NCBI GenBank assembly: GCA_902363135.1
Contig: CABIZF010000012.1
Span: 14,600 to 78,599, forward strand
Reading direction: 5' to 3'
Source: Lachnospiraceae bacterium
GTDB taxonomy: Bacteria > Bacillota > Clostridia > Lachnospirales > Lachnospiraceae
DNA length: 64,000 bases
The position numbers and the translations under genes were made by a program. Under the pieces are notes generated by a model, which saw only the letters and a program-made list of their open reading frames with translations, did no database searches and was not told where the DNA came from. Below are positions 1 through 7,418 of this stretch, one piece after another; positions within the stretch are counted from its first letter, which is position 1; every line of letters begins with the position of its first letter.

Positions 1-578
1 GGAATATCCTTGTAGCCATCCGGAATCCAGATATTCATCAGACAGGGCTGTCCCAGCTCCTCTGCAAAATATTCCGAGATTCGGATGCATGCCTGACAGT
101 GCCGGATCCAGAATGCACGCACCTCTTCATCCGGACTGGATAAGGTCAGATTGTCCTTTACCATCGGATGGGAAAACAACGTCGGATTAAAATCGAGCCC
201 AAGTCCCCGCTCACGTGCAAACTCTACCCATTTCGAAAAATGCTCCGGCTGCAGTGCATCCCGATCTGCAAATTTCCCCTCCTCAAAAATCGCATAGGAA
301 GCATGCAGATTCAGTTTGGCCGCTCCCGGTGCAAGTGCCAGCACTTCATCAATGTCTGCCATCAGTTCTTCCGGCGTCCGCGCCTTCCCCGGATAATTTC
401 CGGTCGCCTGAATACCACCGGTCAGGGGCCCCCTTTGGTCAAATCCGCCGACATCATCTCCCTGCCAGCAGTGCAGGGAGATCGGAATTTTTTTCAATGT
501 CTTCAGCGCCGCATCGGTATCAACGCCAATCTCCCTGTAAAGTTCCTTTGCCGCTTCGTATCGTTCGGTTGTTGTCAT
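1..578 (-). CDS. rhaA: L-rhamnose isomerase RhaA, N-terminal part (3' end outside window)
   Basis: Converts L-rhamnose to L-rhamnulose in the cytoplasm, the first step of rhamnose catabolism. About 192 N-terminal residues are visible; the family is usually about 420 residues. The signature ISLHCWQGDDVGGF lies near residues 33-46, followed by KLNLHASYAIF and GLDFNPTLFSHP, all typical of RhaA. The ATG at 578 is preceded by GAGGAT about 9 bases upstream, and the only other nearby ATG runs straight into stops. The gene lies downstream of rhaB on the same strand, separated by a mosaic repeat. The rest of the gene is beyond base 1. Function is confidently assigned from motifs and context. Confidence 0.93.
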   Translation of the reverse strand, partial: MTTTERYEAAKELYREIGVDTDAALKTLKKIPISLHCWQGDDVGGFDQRGPLTGGIQATGNYPGKARTPEELMADIDEVLALAPGAAKLNLHASYAIFEEGKFADRDALQPEHFSKWVEFARERGLGLDFNPTLFSHPMVKDNLTLSSPDEEVRAFWIRHCQACIRISEYFAEELGQPCLMNIWIPDGYKDI

Positions 579-649
579 CACATCTATCCTCGCTTTCCTT
601 TTTATATCTGCAATGCTCACTGTTTCTTCTCGCCTGATACACACAAGCC

Positions 650-874
650 TCACCCGCCGCTTAGTGCTCCGCGCACTTGAAGCGGGGGAATGCTTATCTG
701 CGTTCACGCAAGTCAACCGGATATTCGCAATCCGCTTCGCTACTTGCTCATAACCGAATAGCTGCTTTGCAGCTTATCAGGAGTGGCTTGTACCACTCCT
801 GATACAAGCAAGTCCCAACCCACTGCTTATTGCTTCACGCAATTGAAGCAGGGGACTTGCTTGATTCGGTTAAA
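650..874. repeat. Mosaic hairpin-rich intergenic repeat, copy 1
   Basis: This copy joins several modules also found elsewhere in the window: a GCTCCGCGCACTTGAAGCGG module (also inverted near 47260), GGATATTCGCAATCCGC, a perfect stem TATCAGGAGTGG/CCACTCCTGATA, and the CAAGCAAGTCCC ... GGGACTTGCTTG module ending in GGTTAAA. Each module is itself an inverted repeat, so the RNA would fold into a row of hairpins. The copy separates rhaB from rhaA, and its right end (835-874) is read as the last codons of rhaB. Confidence 0.85.
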
Positions 875-2274
875 GTATGTGAGTAACACTTCACTTCACA
901 AGACTGTAAAATACATGCCCGCGCTTCCCGGTAATCCGCAAACACTCCCGCCGCAATCATCTGCGCCGCCAGATTGCCGATCGCCGTCGCCTCTGCCGGG
1001 CCTGCCAGTACGCGCAGACCGGATTTTTCTGCCGTCAGCTCATTCAGATATTCCGCATTGCTTCCTCCGCCTACTATGTGAATCTCGTTGTACAGAATCC
1101 CGGTCAGCCGCTCCAGCTCTTTGATCGCCTTTGCATAGCTCTCCGCCAGACTCTGATAAATGACCTCTGCCAGCTCTCCCGGCGTCTGCGGCACCGGCTG
1201 CATGGTACGTGCACATTCCAGCTGAATCGCCTTGATCATCGACTCCGGTGCGAGAAATACATCCGCATTGACATCCACCCGCGATGGAAATGCCTAGTTT
1301 TCCCTCGCCAGATCACAAAGCTCCGAAAACGAATAGTGCTCCGGCAGTTCCCGCCGCACCGACTGGATCATCCACAGTCCCATGATATTTTTCAGATAGC
1401 GATACCGATATGCATAGCCGCCCTCATTTGTGAAGTTCGCCTGTCGGCTTTCCTCCGTACAGATCGGCTCTTTTTGCTCCACGCCAAGCAGCGACCAGGT
1501 GCCGGAGCTGATGTATAGCGTATCCTCCTTTAACGACGGTACAGCCAGTACCGCCGACCCCGTGTCATGCGTTGCCGGAAGCACGACCTGACAGGAATAG
1601 CCGACTTCCTGTTCGATCTCTTTTGTCAACCGACCGACCTCTGTGCCCGGCATCGCAAGCGCCTCAAAAAGCTTTTCCGGATATCCCAGCCGTTCCAAAA
1701 GCTCCCGGTCCCACTCCCTTGTCCTCACATTTACAAGCTGGGTCGATGTGGCATTCGTATATTCCTGCACCTTCTTGCCCGTCAACAGAAAATGAAAATA
1801 ATCCGGAAGCATCAGAAACGTCTTTGCCTGTTTCAGATATTCCGGGTGCTGCTGCTTTACCGCCATCAGCTGATAAATCGTATTAAACAGCTGCTTCTGA
1901 ATCCCGGTGATGGCATACAGTTCTGCTTCCGGGACATGCCGATACACCAGCTCGTCCATTCCCTGTGTGCGGCTGTCCCGATAACCATATGTCTCCCCGA
2001 TCAGCTGATTATCCTCATCGAGCAGCACATAATCCAACGCCCATGTATCGACTCCGACGCTCGTCGGAATTTTTCCGACCTCCCTGCAGCGCTTCATCCC
2101 CGTCAAAATCTCGGCAAACAGCCTCTGCGTATCCCATATGAGATGTCCGTCCCTCTTCTGCAGTCCGTTCTCAAATCGATACACCTCTTCCAGCCGAAGC
2201 TTCCCATCCTCAATCCAGCCAAGCACATGCCGTCCGCTGGATGCTCCAATATCAATTGCAAGATAATATTGCAT
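835..2274 (-). pseudogene. rhaB: L-rhamnulokinase RhaB with an in-frame amber stop
   Basis: An FGGY-family kinase that phosphorylates L-rhamnulose. The first part (1297-2274, 326 residues) starts with the ATP-binding DIGASSGRH motif and contains SVGVDTWALDYVLLD and LPATHDTGSAV. At 1294-1296 the codon is TAG. Reading continues in the same frame with AFPSRVDVNADVFLAPESMI and the C-terminal HIVGGGSN motif to a stop at 835. No bases are lost or gained, so a single point change (for example CAG or GAG to TAG) splits the gene. The truncated product would lack the C-terminal part of the nucleotide site. The final dozen or so codons (LTESSKSPASIA) come from a mosaic repeat rather than ordinary RhaB sequence. 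It could be a true mutation, phase variation or an assembly error. Confidence 0.85.
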
Positions 2275-2551
2275 ATCACACCTTCCTTCCTGTCGGTTTC
2301 CCTTTGTAATATCCGTCTCGTCCTACTCCTGTATTTCTGCCTTTTATCCTAACATGTTTTCCAAAAAAAAATCAGGTCGTAAGCGTACACTTTTTCGGAC
2401 GTTATTTGCATTGCAATCAACCTTCCCTGCTTCGAAAACTTCTCCTGATTTGCTGAATTTTCTTTTCTTTTTTTCAATTGACTGGTAAAATAGAGGCATA
2501 AGATTCCAAAGAAATCCGGACTTAAACGACAAGCAGCCATCGGAGGATAGC

Positions 2552-3535
2552 ATGAACCAGACATTACTCACACACCTTTCGGAAATTACAGAGGAAGAAC
2601 AGGCTATTTTGAGCGGTTCCACACAAATCCAGCGAGAGCTCTATACCACGGATGACAGTGCCGTCTTTGACAGCCATCGTCTGCTTGCTCAGAATAAGCT
2701 GATCACGTTCCGCACCCACACACGCTTCATCCATTTTCCAAAGCACAGGCACAATTACGTTGAAATGATCTATATGTGTTCCGGAAGTACGACCCATATT
2801 ATCAATGACTGTGAACGCATCGTTTTGCGGGAGGGGGAAATCCTGCTACTGAATCAAAATGCTGCACACGAAATTCTCCCCGCCGGTATGAACGATGTCG
2901 CCGTTAATTTTCTGATTCTTCCGGAATTTTTTACACAGGCAATTCATATGGTTGATGAAAGTGACGTACTGTTTCGTTTTTTCACACAGACGCTCGCCGC
3001 TGAGAACGGGATCTCCGGACACCTGCATTTTCATGTCCGTGACATCCTTCCGGTACAGAACCTGATCGAAAATCTGATCTGGAACCTGCTTCATAAAAAC
3101 CAGCCCTTCCATACGATCAACCAGATCTCTATGGGACTGCTGTTTTTGCACCTTGCAGATCACGCCGACACCATTGAACGCGAATCCCCCGATGGCCTGA
3201 CGCCGGTACTCGTATTTTCTGCGCTCAAATACATCAAAGCAAATTATAAGGATGGTACGCTTGAAGCATTTTGCGAGACCGTTCACCAGAAAGCATATAC
3301 GATCAGCCGTCTGATTAAACAGCATACCTCACACACATTCAAAGAACTACTGATGGAACAGAAGCTCTCACAGGCTGCTTATCTGTTGGCCAAGACCGAT
3401 CTTCCGACCGAATCGATTTTTCATTCCGTCGGCTATGAAAACAGCAGTTTCTTTTATCGCAAATTCAAAGAGGCATATGGTATGAGTCCCAGGGAATATC
3501 GCGCTGCAAAACAAAGCGAACGGTCGGAATTCTGA
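2552..3535 (+). CDS. AraC-family regulator, RhaS/RhaR-like
   Basis: A 327-residue transcription regulator, divergent from rhaBA with a 277-base intergenic region that probably holds both promoters. The N-terminal half is a cupin-type sugar-sensing domain (FPKHRHNYVEMIYMCSGS, then EGEILLLNQNAAHEI). The last 100 residues carry two AraC helix-turn-helix units ending in SVGYENSSFFYRKFKEAYG and MSPREYR, the usual family signature. Its position suggests it activates the rhamnose genes in response to L-rhamnose; this is inferred from context. The ATG at 2552 is preceded by GGAGGAT, about 6 bases away. Confidence 0.88.
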   Translation: MNQTLLTHLSEITEEEQAILSGSTQIQRELYTTDDSAVFDSHRLLAQNKLITFRTHTRFIHFPKHRHNYVEMIYMCSGSTTHIINDCERIVLREGEILLLNQNAAHEILPAGMNDVAVNFLILPEFFTQAIHMVDESDVLFRFFTQTLAAENGISGHLHFHVRDILPVQNLIENLIWNLLHKNQPFHTINQISMGLLFLHLADHADTIERESPDGLTPVLVFSALKYIKANYKDGTLEAFCETVHQKAYTISRLIKQHTSHTFKELLMEQKLSQAAYLLAKTDLPTESIFHSVGYENSSFFYRKFKEAYGMSPREYRAAKQSERSEF

Positions 3536-3546
3536 GCAAACGAATA

Positions 3547-3768
3547 TTCCCAACCCACTGCCTATTGCTTTGCGCAATTGAAGCATGGGACTTGCTTGAT
3601 TCTGGTCAAAGCGGATATTCGCAATCCGCTTCGCTACTTGCTCATAACCGAATAGCTGCTTCGCAGCTTATCAGGAGTGGCTTGTACCACTCCTGATACA
3701 AGCAAGTCCCAACCCACTACCTATTGCTTTGCGCAATTGAAGCAGAGGACTTGCTTGATTCGGTTAAA
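3547..3768. repeat. Mosaic hairpin-rich intergenic repeat, copy 2
   Basis: Contains the AAGTCCC...GGGACTTGCTTGATT module twice, flanking the GCGGATATTCGCAATCCGC module and the TATCAGGAGTGG/CCACTCCTGATA hairpin. It lies between the AraC gene and the tRNA-Pro promoter. Over about 150 bases it is nearly identical to copy 1. Confidence 0.85.
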
Positions 3769-3830
3769 TTATCTGATTTCTCCGTCTTTTTCCAAAATTA
3801 GAAAAACTTTATTTTTTCCGCAAAAAATAC

Positions 3831-3859
3831 TTGCTTTTTTCAGTTTTCAATGCTATACT
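3831..3859 (+). promoter_or_regulatory. Sigma-A-type promoter of the tRNA-Pro genes
   Basis: TTGCTT, a 17-base spacer and TATACT lie about 40 bases before the first tRNA. No open reading frame intervenes. Confidence 0.65.
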
Positions 3860-3899
3860 AAGCAGGCTGAAACACAGAAGTGCTTCACAATGTAAATAT

Positions 3900-3973
3900 C
3901 GATGCGTGGCTCAGCTTGGTAGAGCGCTGCGTTCGGGACGCAGAGGTCGCAGGTTCAAATCCTGTCGCATCGA
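3900..3973 (+). tRNA. tRNA-Pro (anticodon CGG), first copy
   Basis: The cloverleaf can be read directly. The acceptor CGATGCG pairs with CGCATCG, followed by discriminator A. The anticodon stem CTGCG/CGCAG encloses loop TTCGGGA, giving anticodon CGG with G37, as in tRNA-Pro. The T arm is GCAGG-TTCAAAT-CCTGT. CCA is not encoded. The gene is 74 bases long and followed by a terminator. Confidence 0.95.
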
Positions 3974-3988
3974 CTCCTTGGCAGGGGC

Positions 3989-4025
3989 ACCGGAAACATT
4001 TAAGTTTTAAGTTTCCGGTCTTTTT
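3989..4025 (+). terminator. Terminator after the first tRNA-Pro
   Basis: Stem ACCGGAAAC/GTTTCCGGT followed by CTTTTT. A closely similar stem follows the displaced tRNA end at 13696, consistent with a tandemly duplicated tRNA unit. Confidence 0.85.
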
Positions 4026-4052
4026 CAATCAAACTGCTTCACAATCAAATAT

Positions 4053-4126
4053 CGATGCGTGGCTCAGCTTGGTAGAGCGCTGCGTTCGGGACGCAGAGGT
4101 CGCAAGTTCAAATCTTGTCGCATCGA
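4053..4126 (+). tRNA. tRNA-Pro (anticodon CGG), second copy, hybrid with element-derived 3' half
   Basis: Same cloverleaf as the copy at 3900, with acceptor CGATGCG/CGCATCG and anticodon CGG. The T stem reads GCAAG/CTTGT instead of GCAGG/CCTGT, two compensating changes that keep pairing. Bases from 4085 onward form the left attachment repeat. The 3' half therefore probably came from the integrated element, and the original 3' half now sits at 13642. The gene stays intact after integration. Confidence 0.93.
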
Positions 4127-4129
4127 CTT
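4085..4129 (+). repeat. attL, 45-bp direct repeat in tRNA-Pro
   Basis: Starts TTCGGGACGCAGAGGTCGCA and ends CGCATCGACTT. It matches 13642-13686 except at two positions, which are the paired T-stem bases. It covers the anticodon loop to just past the discriminator base, the usual core for tRNA-targeting integrases. Confidence 0.93.
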
Positions 4130-4132
4130 GAT

Positions 4133-4169
4133 GGACATTGGAAAGGTTTTCTTTTCAATGTCCTTTTTT
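4133..4169 (+). terminator. Terminator after the second tRNA-Pro (element side)
   Basis: Stem GGACATTG/CAATGTCC followed by TTTTTTG. The element brings its own terminator for the hybrid tRNA. Confidence 0.85.
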
Positions 4170-4284
4170 GTTCCTCAAAAAGCCCGTAAAATCAAGGTTT
4201 TTCAGAGTTATACTTCTTTTGTTATGATTCTCTCAACCACATTTCCCGGACTGCTGACCATCTGGTTTTTTCATATTTTTGAAG

Positions 4285-4308
4285 CGTTCCCAAAAACGTT
4301 CCCAAAAA
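4285..4308 (+). promoter_or_regulatory. Candidate integrase arm sites, left end
   Basis: Two direct copies of CGTTCCCAAAAA in tandem. The same tandem pair recurs at 13490-13513 near the right end. Repeated 12-mers near both att sites are what arm-type integrase binding sites look like. The pair abuts the int stop codon. Confidence 0.7.
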
Positions 4309-4309
4309 T

Positions 4310-5542
4310 TCAGGCGAATAAATCCGCTGTAGCCATTGATATTTCACTCAGATCGTTTTCACTGGTATTCAGTCTCTGCTTATTAAAGTGCGAATAGATA
4401 TTTAACGTTGTCTGAGTATCTGTATGCCCCAGCCAATATTGCAGTTTCTTTATATCCCAGCCCTTGTTAATAAGCATCGAAGCACAACTATGTCTCAGCT
4501 TATGCAAGGTGATTTCCGGTCTACCAAAAGCCTTTGTAGCTTTTCCAAACGTCTGAGAAATATAGTTGGGATCATACTGACTTCCATCTTCCCATGTAAA
4601 TATATATCCATCCTGATTTTTATAATTATTCTTGTAAAATTTCTTATTTATCGTTTGTTCATCCCGTATTCTTTGCAGACAGCTTTCAGCTGTCGGAAAC
4701 AGGTTCAGTGTCCGTCTTCCAGACTGGCTTTTTGTAGAATCATCTGCCTGAATCGTTTTGACACGAACCACAGTATGATTAATAGTAATTGTTCTTTTCT
4801 TATCATCAACTGCTTTCCATTTCAGCCCCAGAATTTCAGAACGGCGCAACCCATAATAAGCGGCAAAGAATGCTATACCAAGCAGGCGTGGATAATATTG
4901 AGAGAGAAAGTGTAGAAGTTCAGAAATCTCCTCTTCCGTCATAAAAAGGTATTCTTCGCTATATTCTTTTGATTTTTTCCCGTATACAGTAAGTCCGGCA
5001 ACTGGATTCTGTTTTACAATCCCGTTAATCATGGCATCTGAAAAAACAGAATAGAGAATACTTTTATAGCTTCTGACTGATCGGACGGATAACGGCTCAT
5101 GTTCTTTTGTCTTTTGATTGACTTTTCCATACTGGAGCGCATATTTGAAATAACTATCAAGAATCTTCGGTGTCACATCAACAAGTCTGAGATTCTTTTC
5201 CTCAAAATACTGCTTAATCCGTTTTACCCGAAATACATATCCTTCATAGGTAGAACGTTTTAGTTGCCCTTTCTTTCCTTCCAGCCAATAGTCCATATAA
5301 TTACATAGACTGATATCAGGCGAGATGTCTCTGTTATACTCGGACGGCAACTCTTCCAGATAAGCATATTGTTCAATATATGTATTGATAAGAGCCTCTG
5401 CCTTGCGCTTGTTATTCTTTATTTCCAAGTGCGTGGCAACCGTTTTCGTACACCATTTTCCAAATCTGTCCTTATAACTAAGTCTGACATAATAATATGA
5501 CTTGCCAGATTTTAACTGTTTTGTTTGTAATGAACCCGTCAC
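4310..5542 (-). CDS. int: Tyrosine recombinase (integrase)
   Basis: A 410-residue site-specific integrase of the Tn916/phage type that recombines attP with the tRNA-Pro 3' end. The N-terminal part is an arm-binding type domain (residues 1-60), followed by a SAM-like core-binding domain (about 75-180) and the catalytic domain (195-390). The active-site residues are present: R233 in GLRRSE, H347 and R350 in LHKLRH, H373 in LGHTD and nucleophile Y383 in NIYSH. It is encoded right next to attL, pointing at the tRNA, as expected. Upstream lies an excisionase-like gene, and a 17-base sequence before int is repeated inverted at the right end. Confidence 0.95.
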   Translation of the reverse strand: MTGSLQTKQLKSGKSYYYVRLSYKDRFGKWCTKTVATHLEIKNNKRKAEALINTYIEQYAYLEELPSEYNRDISPDISLCNYMDYWLEGKKGQLKRSTYEGYVFRVKRIKQYFEEKNLRLVDVTPKILDSYFKYALQYGKVNQKTKEHEPLSVRSVRSYKSILYSVFSDAMINGIVKQNPVAGLTVYGKKSKEYSEEYLFMTEEEISELLHFLSQYYPRLLGIAFFAAYYGLRRSEILGLKWKAVDDKKRTITINHTVVRVKTIQADDSTKSQSGRRTLNLFPTAESCLQRIRDEQTINKKFYKNNYKNQDGYIFTWEDGSQYDPNYISQTFGKATKAFGRPEITLHKLRHSCASMLINKGWDIKKLQYWLGHTDTQTTLNIYSHFNKQRLNTSENDLSEISMATADLFA

Positions 5543-5563
5543 TTTTATTGTCTCCTTTCCGGA

Positions 5564-5580
5564 CGGGTAGCATTGTCTGA
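5564..5580 (-). repeat. 17-bp sequence upstream of int, repeated inverted at right end
   Basis: On the minus strand it reads TCAGACAATGCTACCCG. The identical 17 bases occur on the plus strand at 13467-13483, just before the right arm sites. It may be a shared Int or Xis binding site, or an int control element. Confidence 0.6.
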
Positions 5581-5617
5581 TAAGAGTATAGCATACCCGT
5601 CCCGAAAGTCCTATAGT

Positions 5618-5794
5618 TTATTCCTGATTATTCAGATATTCAATAAGAACATCCTTTGATACTTTATAAGTTCTTCCAATTCTCCTATTTGCTATTACCC
5701 CATCCTGCAATAAGCGGTATGCTGTAGTTCTTCCGATATGAAGAATTGTGCATATATCCCTTACAGAAAGTACTTCCGGGTAATCATTCAACAT
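5618..5794 (-). CDS. xis: Excisionase-like small DNA-binding protein
   Basis: A 58-residue protein starting MLNDYPEVLSVRDICTILHI, too short for many gene callers. It has the MerR/HTH_17 fold typical of Xis proteins: LSVRDICTILHIGRTTAYRL, then DGVIANRRIGRTYKVSKD. In this family it binds near att and steers the integrase toward excision. It lies just upstream of int on the same strand, the usual xis-int arrangement. The ATG at 5794 is the only in-frame start without an intervening stop. Confidence 0.85.
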   Translation of the reverse strand: MLNDYPEVLSVRDICTILHIGRTTAYRLLQDGVIANRRIGRTYKVSKDVLIEYLNNQE

Positions 5795-5824
5795 AATATC
5801 ATCCCTTACTTTAAAAATTAATTT

Positions 5825-6115
5825 TTAATTCCCATCATCGTTTACTGCGCTATGTTCATCATATAATGGATAATCTGCATTCGCAAAAACGTGTCTTAAC
5901 CGATCAAGTGTAATCCGTTCTGCTACAACCATTCCATCCGAAACCGTTACAATATTGTACAGTTCCTTATACCCCTCTTTCCTATTTGCCTTATATCCCT
6001 GCCAGATCTTTTCCAGCTTACAGCCATAATGCTCTTTCAGTATCCGGTTCATGCGGTGATAAGTATACGGGTGATAATCATAAATGCGATGTACCGATGC
6101 TTCTATATCATCCAT
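5825..6115 (-). CDS. Unrecognised small protein downstream of Rep
   Basis: About 96 residues, starting MDDIEASVHRIYDYHPYTYH. It is rich in aromatic and charged residues, with no signal peptide or membrane span. A TTG at 6124 overlaps the rep stop codon (TTGA) and would add three residues, suggesting translational coupling; the ATG at 6115 is equally possible. The gene sits between rep and xis, so a role in replication or copy control of the circular form is plausible but unsupported by any motif I recognise. Confidence 0.7.
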   Translation of the reverse strand: MDDIEASVHRIYDYHPYTYHRMNRILKEHYGCKLEKIWQGYKANRKEGYKELYNIVTVSDGMVVAERITLDRLRHVFANADYPLYDEHSAVNDDGN

Positions 6116-6120
6116 ATGTA

Positions 6121-7194
6121 TCAATTCCCTTTCTGAATTTCATCAAATGGAATTGTAATATCATCCGACACGGGATGGAATTCATTCTTCCGCTTCATAT
6201 ACTCTTCCACAGAATTATATGTCACAATCGTTCCATCTTTCTGGTAAATCTGCACCTCATGGATACGCCGTAAAAGTGCTCTCCATGTTTCCGGTGACTT
6301 TTCCTGCACATCAGGATACTGTTCTTCCAGACTGATATTGGATACAATATACACATATGAATACCCAGCCCATACATTACTGTAACGCCTCGGAAGTTCA
6401 ATCGGATATATATCTATATATAACAGTAAATCCGATATATCAAACTGTGATCTGTATTCATCAAGCATCAGAACCTGCTGAAATGATGTATAGCCAGAAA
6501 AAGGATCCCTTTTATAGTCTGTCACCCGGCAGACATTCGCATCTCCAAAACGATCTAAAATATCTCTGGTTTTTCCAATTCCCGTCTCTCCGTAGCAGTA
6601 GGTAACCTTGAGTTCTAATCTTCTGGTAGTACTATATTTATCCTTCATCACCATAAGGCGAAGCTGATCAATATCCGTCGTGTTAAAAATGAAATCATTA
6701 TTCATTGCGATGATCTCTGCGTTACTCATTCCAGCATTCACGCACTGGTAAATCCATTCATACTCCGCATTTCTGCCTTTCTGTATAGGTATAGAGCCAA
6801 ATTCTTCATACGTGTTAAGAATACTTGTTTCAGATTTATCAGTATCCTTCCATCTTCCAGCCTTCTTTATATAATCCACATTATCCTTTGCCGTCCCATG
6901 TGCGATCTCTATATGCGCAGTTGGAAAGTATTTTGCGATCTTTGACCACCTTACTCTGGATCTCAGATACACATAAATATGAGTATGTGTACAGCTACCC
7001 TTTTCATCTGCCATACAAAAAAAGCATAGTGTCGGGAAATTATCAATTAACGTCTTACGGATTACCTCATGAGGGAATCCATGATCCTGTGGATTGTTTA
7101 TTGTGAGCTGATAAGCATTGCGTTGTATACCTGTATTAAACGGCTTATCCGTCGGTGACTGCGTATTTAACGTTGTTTTTTTATTTTTCGTCAT
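6121..7194 (-). CDS. rep: CRESS-type rolling-circle replication initiator (HUH nickase plus SF3 helicase)
   Basis: A 357-residue Rep with the domain order of circovirus and geminivirus initiators. HUH endonuclease motifs: motif I QLTINNP (29-35), metal-binding motif II HTHIYVYL (70-77, H70 and H72) and motif III YIKK with nucleophile Y108 and K111. A superfamily-3 helicase follows: Walker A GETGIGKT (202-209), Walker B VLMLDE (241-246) and motif C YIVSN (282-286). It should nick the stem-loop origin at 7302-7330, stay bound covalently to the 5' end and drive rolling-circle replication. AGGAGG lies 5-6 bases before the ATG. Related bacterial plasmid Reps (pCRESS groups) are known in Firmicutes; the exact group cannot be told here. 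Confidence 0.95.
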   Translation of the reverse strand: MTKNKKTTLNTQSPTDKPFNTGIQRNAYQLTINNPQDHGFPHEVIRKTLIDNFPTLCFFCMADEKGSCTHTHIYVYLRSRVRWSKIAKYFPTAHIEIAHGTAKDNVDYIKKAGRWKDTDKSETSILNTYEEFGSIPIQKGRNAEYEWIYQCVNAGMSNAEIIAMNNDFIFNTTDIDQLRLMVMKDKYSTTRRLELKVTYCYGETGIGKTRDILDRFGDANVCRVTDYKRDPFSGYTSFQQVLMLDEYRSQFDISDLLLYIDIYPIELPRRYSNVWAGYSYVYIVSNISLEEQYPDVQEKSPETWRALLRRIHEVQIYQKDGTIVTYNSVEEYMKRKNEFHPVSDDITIPFDEIQKGN

Positions 7195-7220
7195 GATTCC
7201 TCCTTCTATTTTTATTTGCC

Positions 7221-7248
7221 TGTTCGCTTTGTTCTTTTAGTGCGAACA
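7221..7248. repeat. Inverted repeat between rep and its origin, possible Rep-binding or rep control site
   Basis: TGTTCGC and GCGAACA separated by 14 bases, 30-50 bases before the rep start codon. CRESS Reps bind short repeats near the origin, and this pair is a candidate. It could equally be an operator. Confidence 0.4.
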
Positions 7249-7301
7249 TTCAGAAATCCTTTAAAATAAAGGAAAAATTGATAAAAAAGCTCTGTTTGTT
7301 C

Positions 7302-7330
7302 GCCGGTTGGGTAATACTACCCCAACCGGC
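7302..7330 (-). other. CRESS-DNA stem-loop replication origin with nonanucleotide TAGTATTAC
   Basis: On the minus strand, GCCGGTTGGG and CCCAACCGGC form a perfect 10-bp stem around a 9-base loop. The nonanucleotide TAGTATTAC lies at 7319-7311, with its last bases at the loop/stem junction, as in geminiviruses (TAATATTAC) and circoviruses (TAGTATTAC). It is on the same strand as rep and about 110-135 bases before the rep start. The expected nick is between the seventh and eighth bases of the nonanucleotide. Confidence 0.9.
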
Positions 7331-7352
7331 TTCCCGTCCTTCCGGTCTGTTC

Positions 7353-7392
7353 CAGAGTGCATTCCTGCGGCTCTGCCGCCGTCAGCACTCTG
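7353..7392. other. Nested hairpin beside the replication origin
   Basis: CAGAGTGC pairs with GCACTCTG and encloses GCGGC/GCCGC around TCT. It lies 22 bases beyond the origin stem-loop, between the FtsK-like gene and rep, and lacks a T run. It could be part of the origin, a second-strand start or an mRNA structure; the sequence does not decide. Confidence 0.5.
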
Positions 7393-7418
7393 TCCCATCC
7401 CGTTCGGTCGGGAGACAA

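Noticed and set aside
783..1124. Open frames starting MACTTPDTSKS at 783, 3677 and 27577, looking like a small protein family
   Set aside because: They are translations of the same mosaic repeat running into unrelated sequence, without ribosome sites. The true symporter start is at 27685.
1294..1296. TAG in rhaB as a pyrrolysine or suppressed codon
   Set aside because: Rhamnulokinases do not use pyrrolysine, the position is not catalytic and no pyl genes are seen. A point mutation is simpler.
3880..4397. Short open frames over the tRNA-Pro genes
   Set aside because: They read through tRNA sequence and terminators; the tRNA cloverleafs explain the region.
6121..7194. Virus-like Rep as contamination from a eukaryotic virus
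   Set aside because: It lies inside an element with bacterial ribosome sites, overlapping bacterial genes, an integrase and att repeats in a host tRNA.
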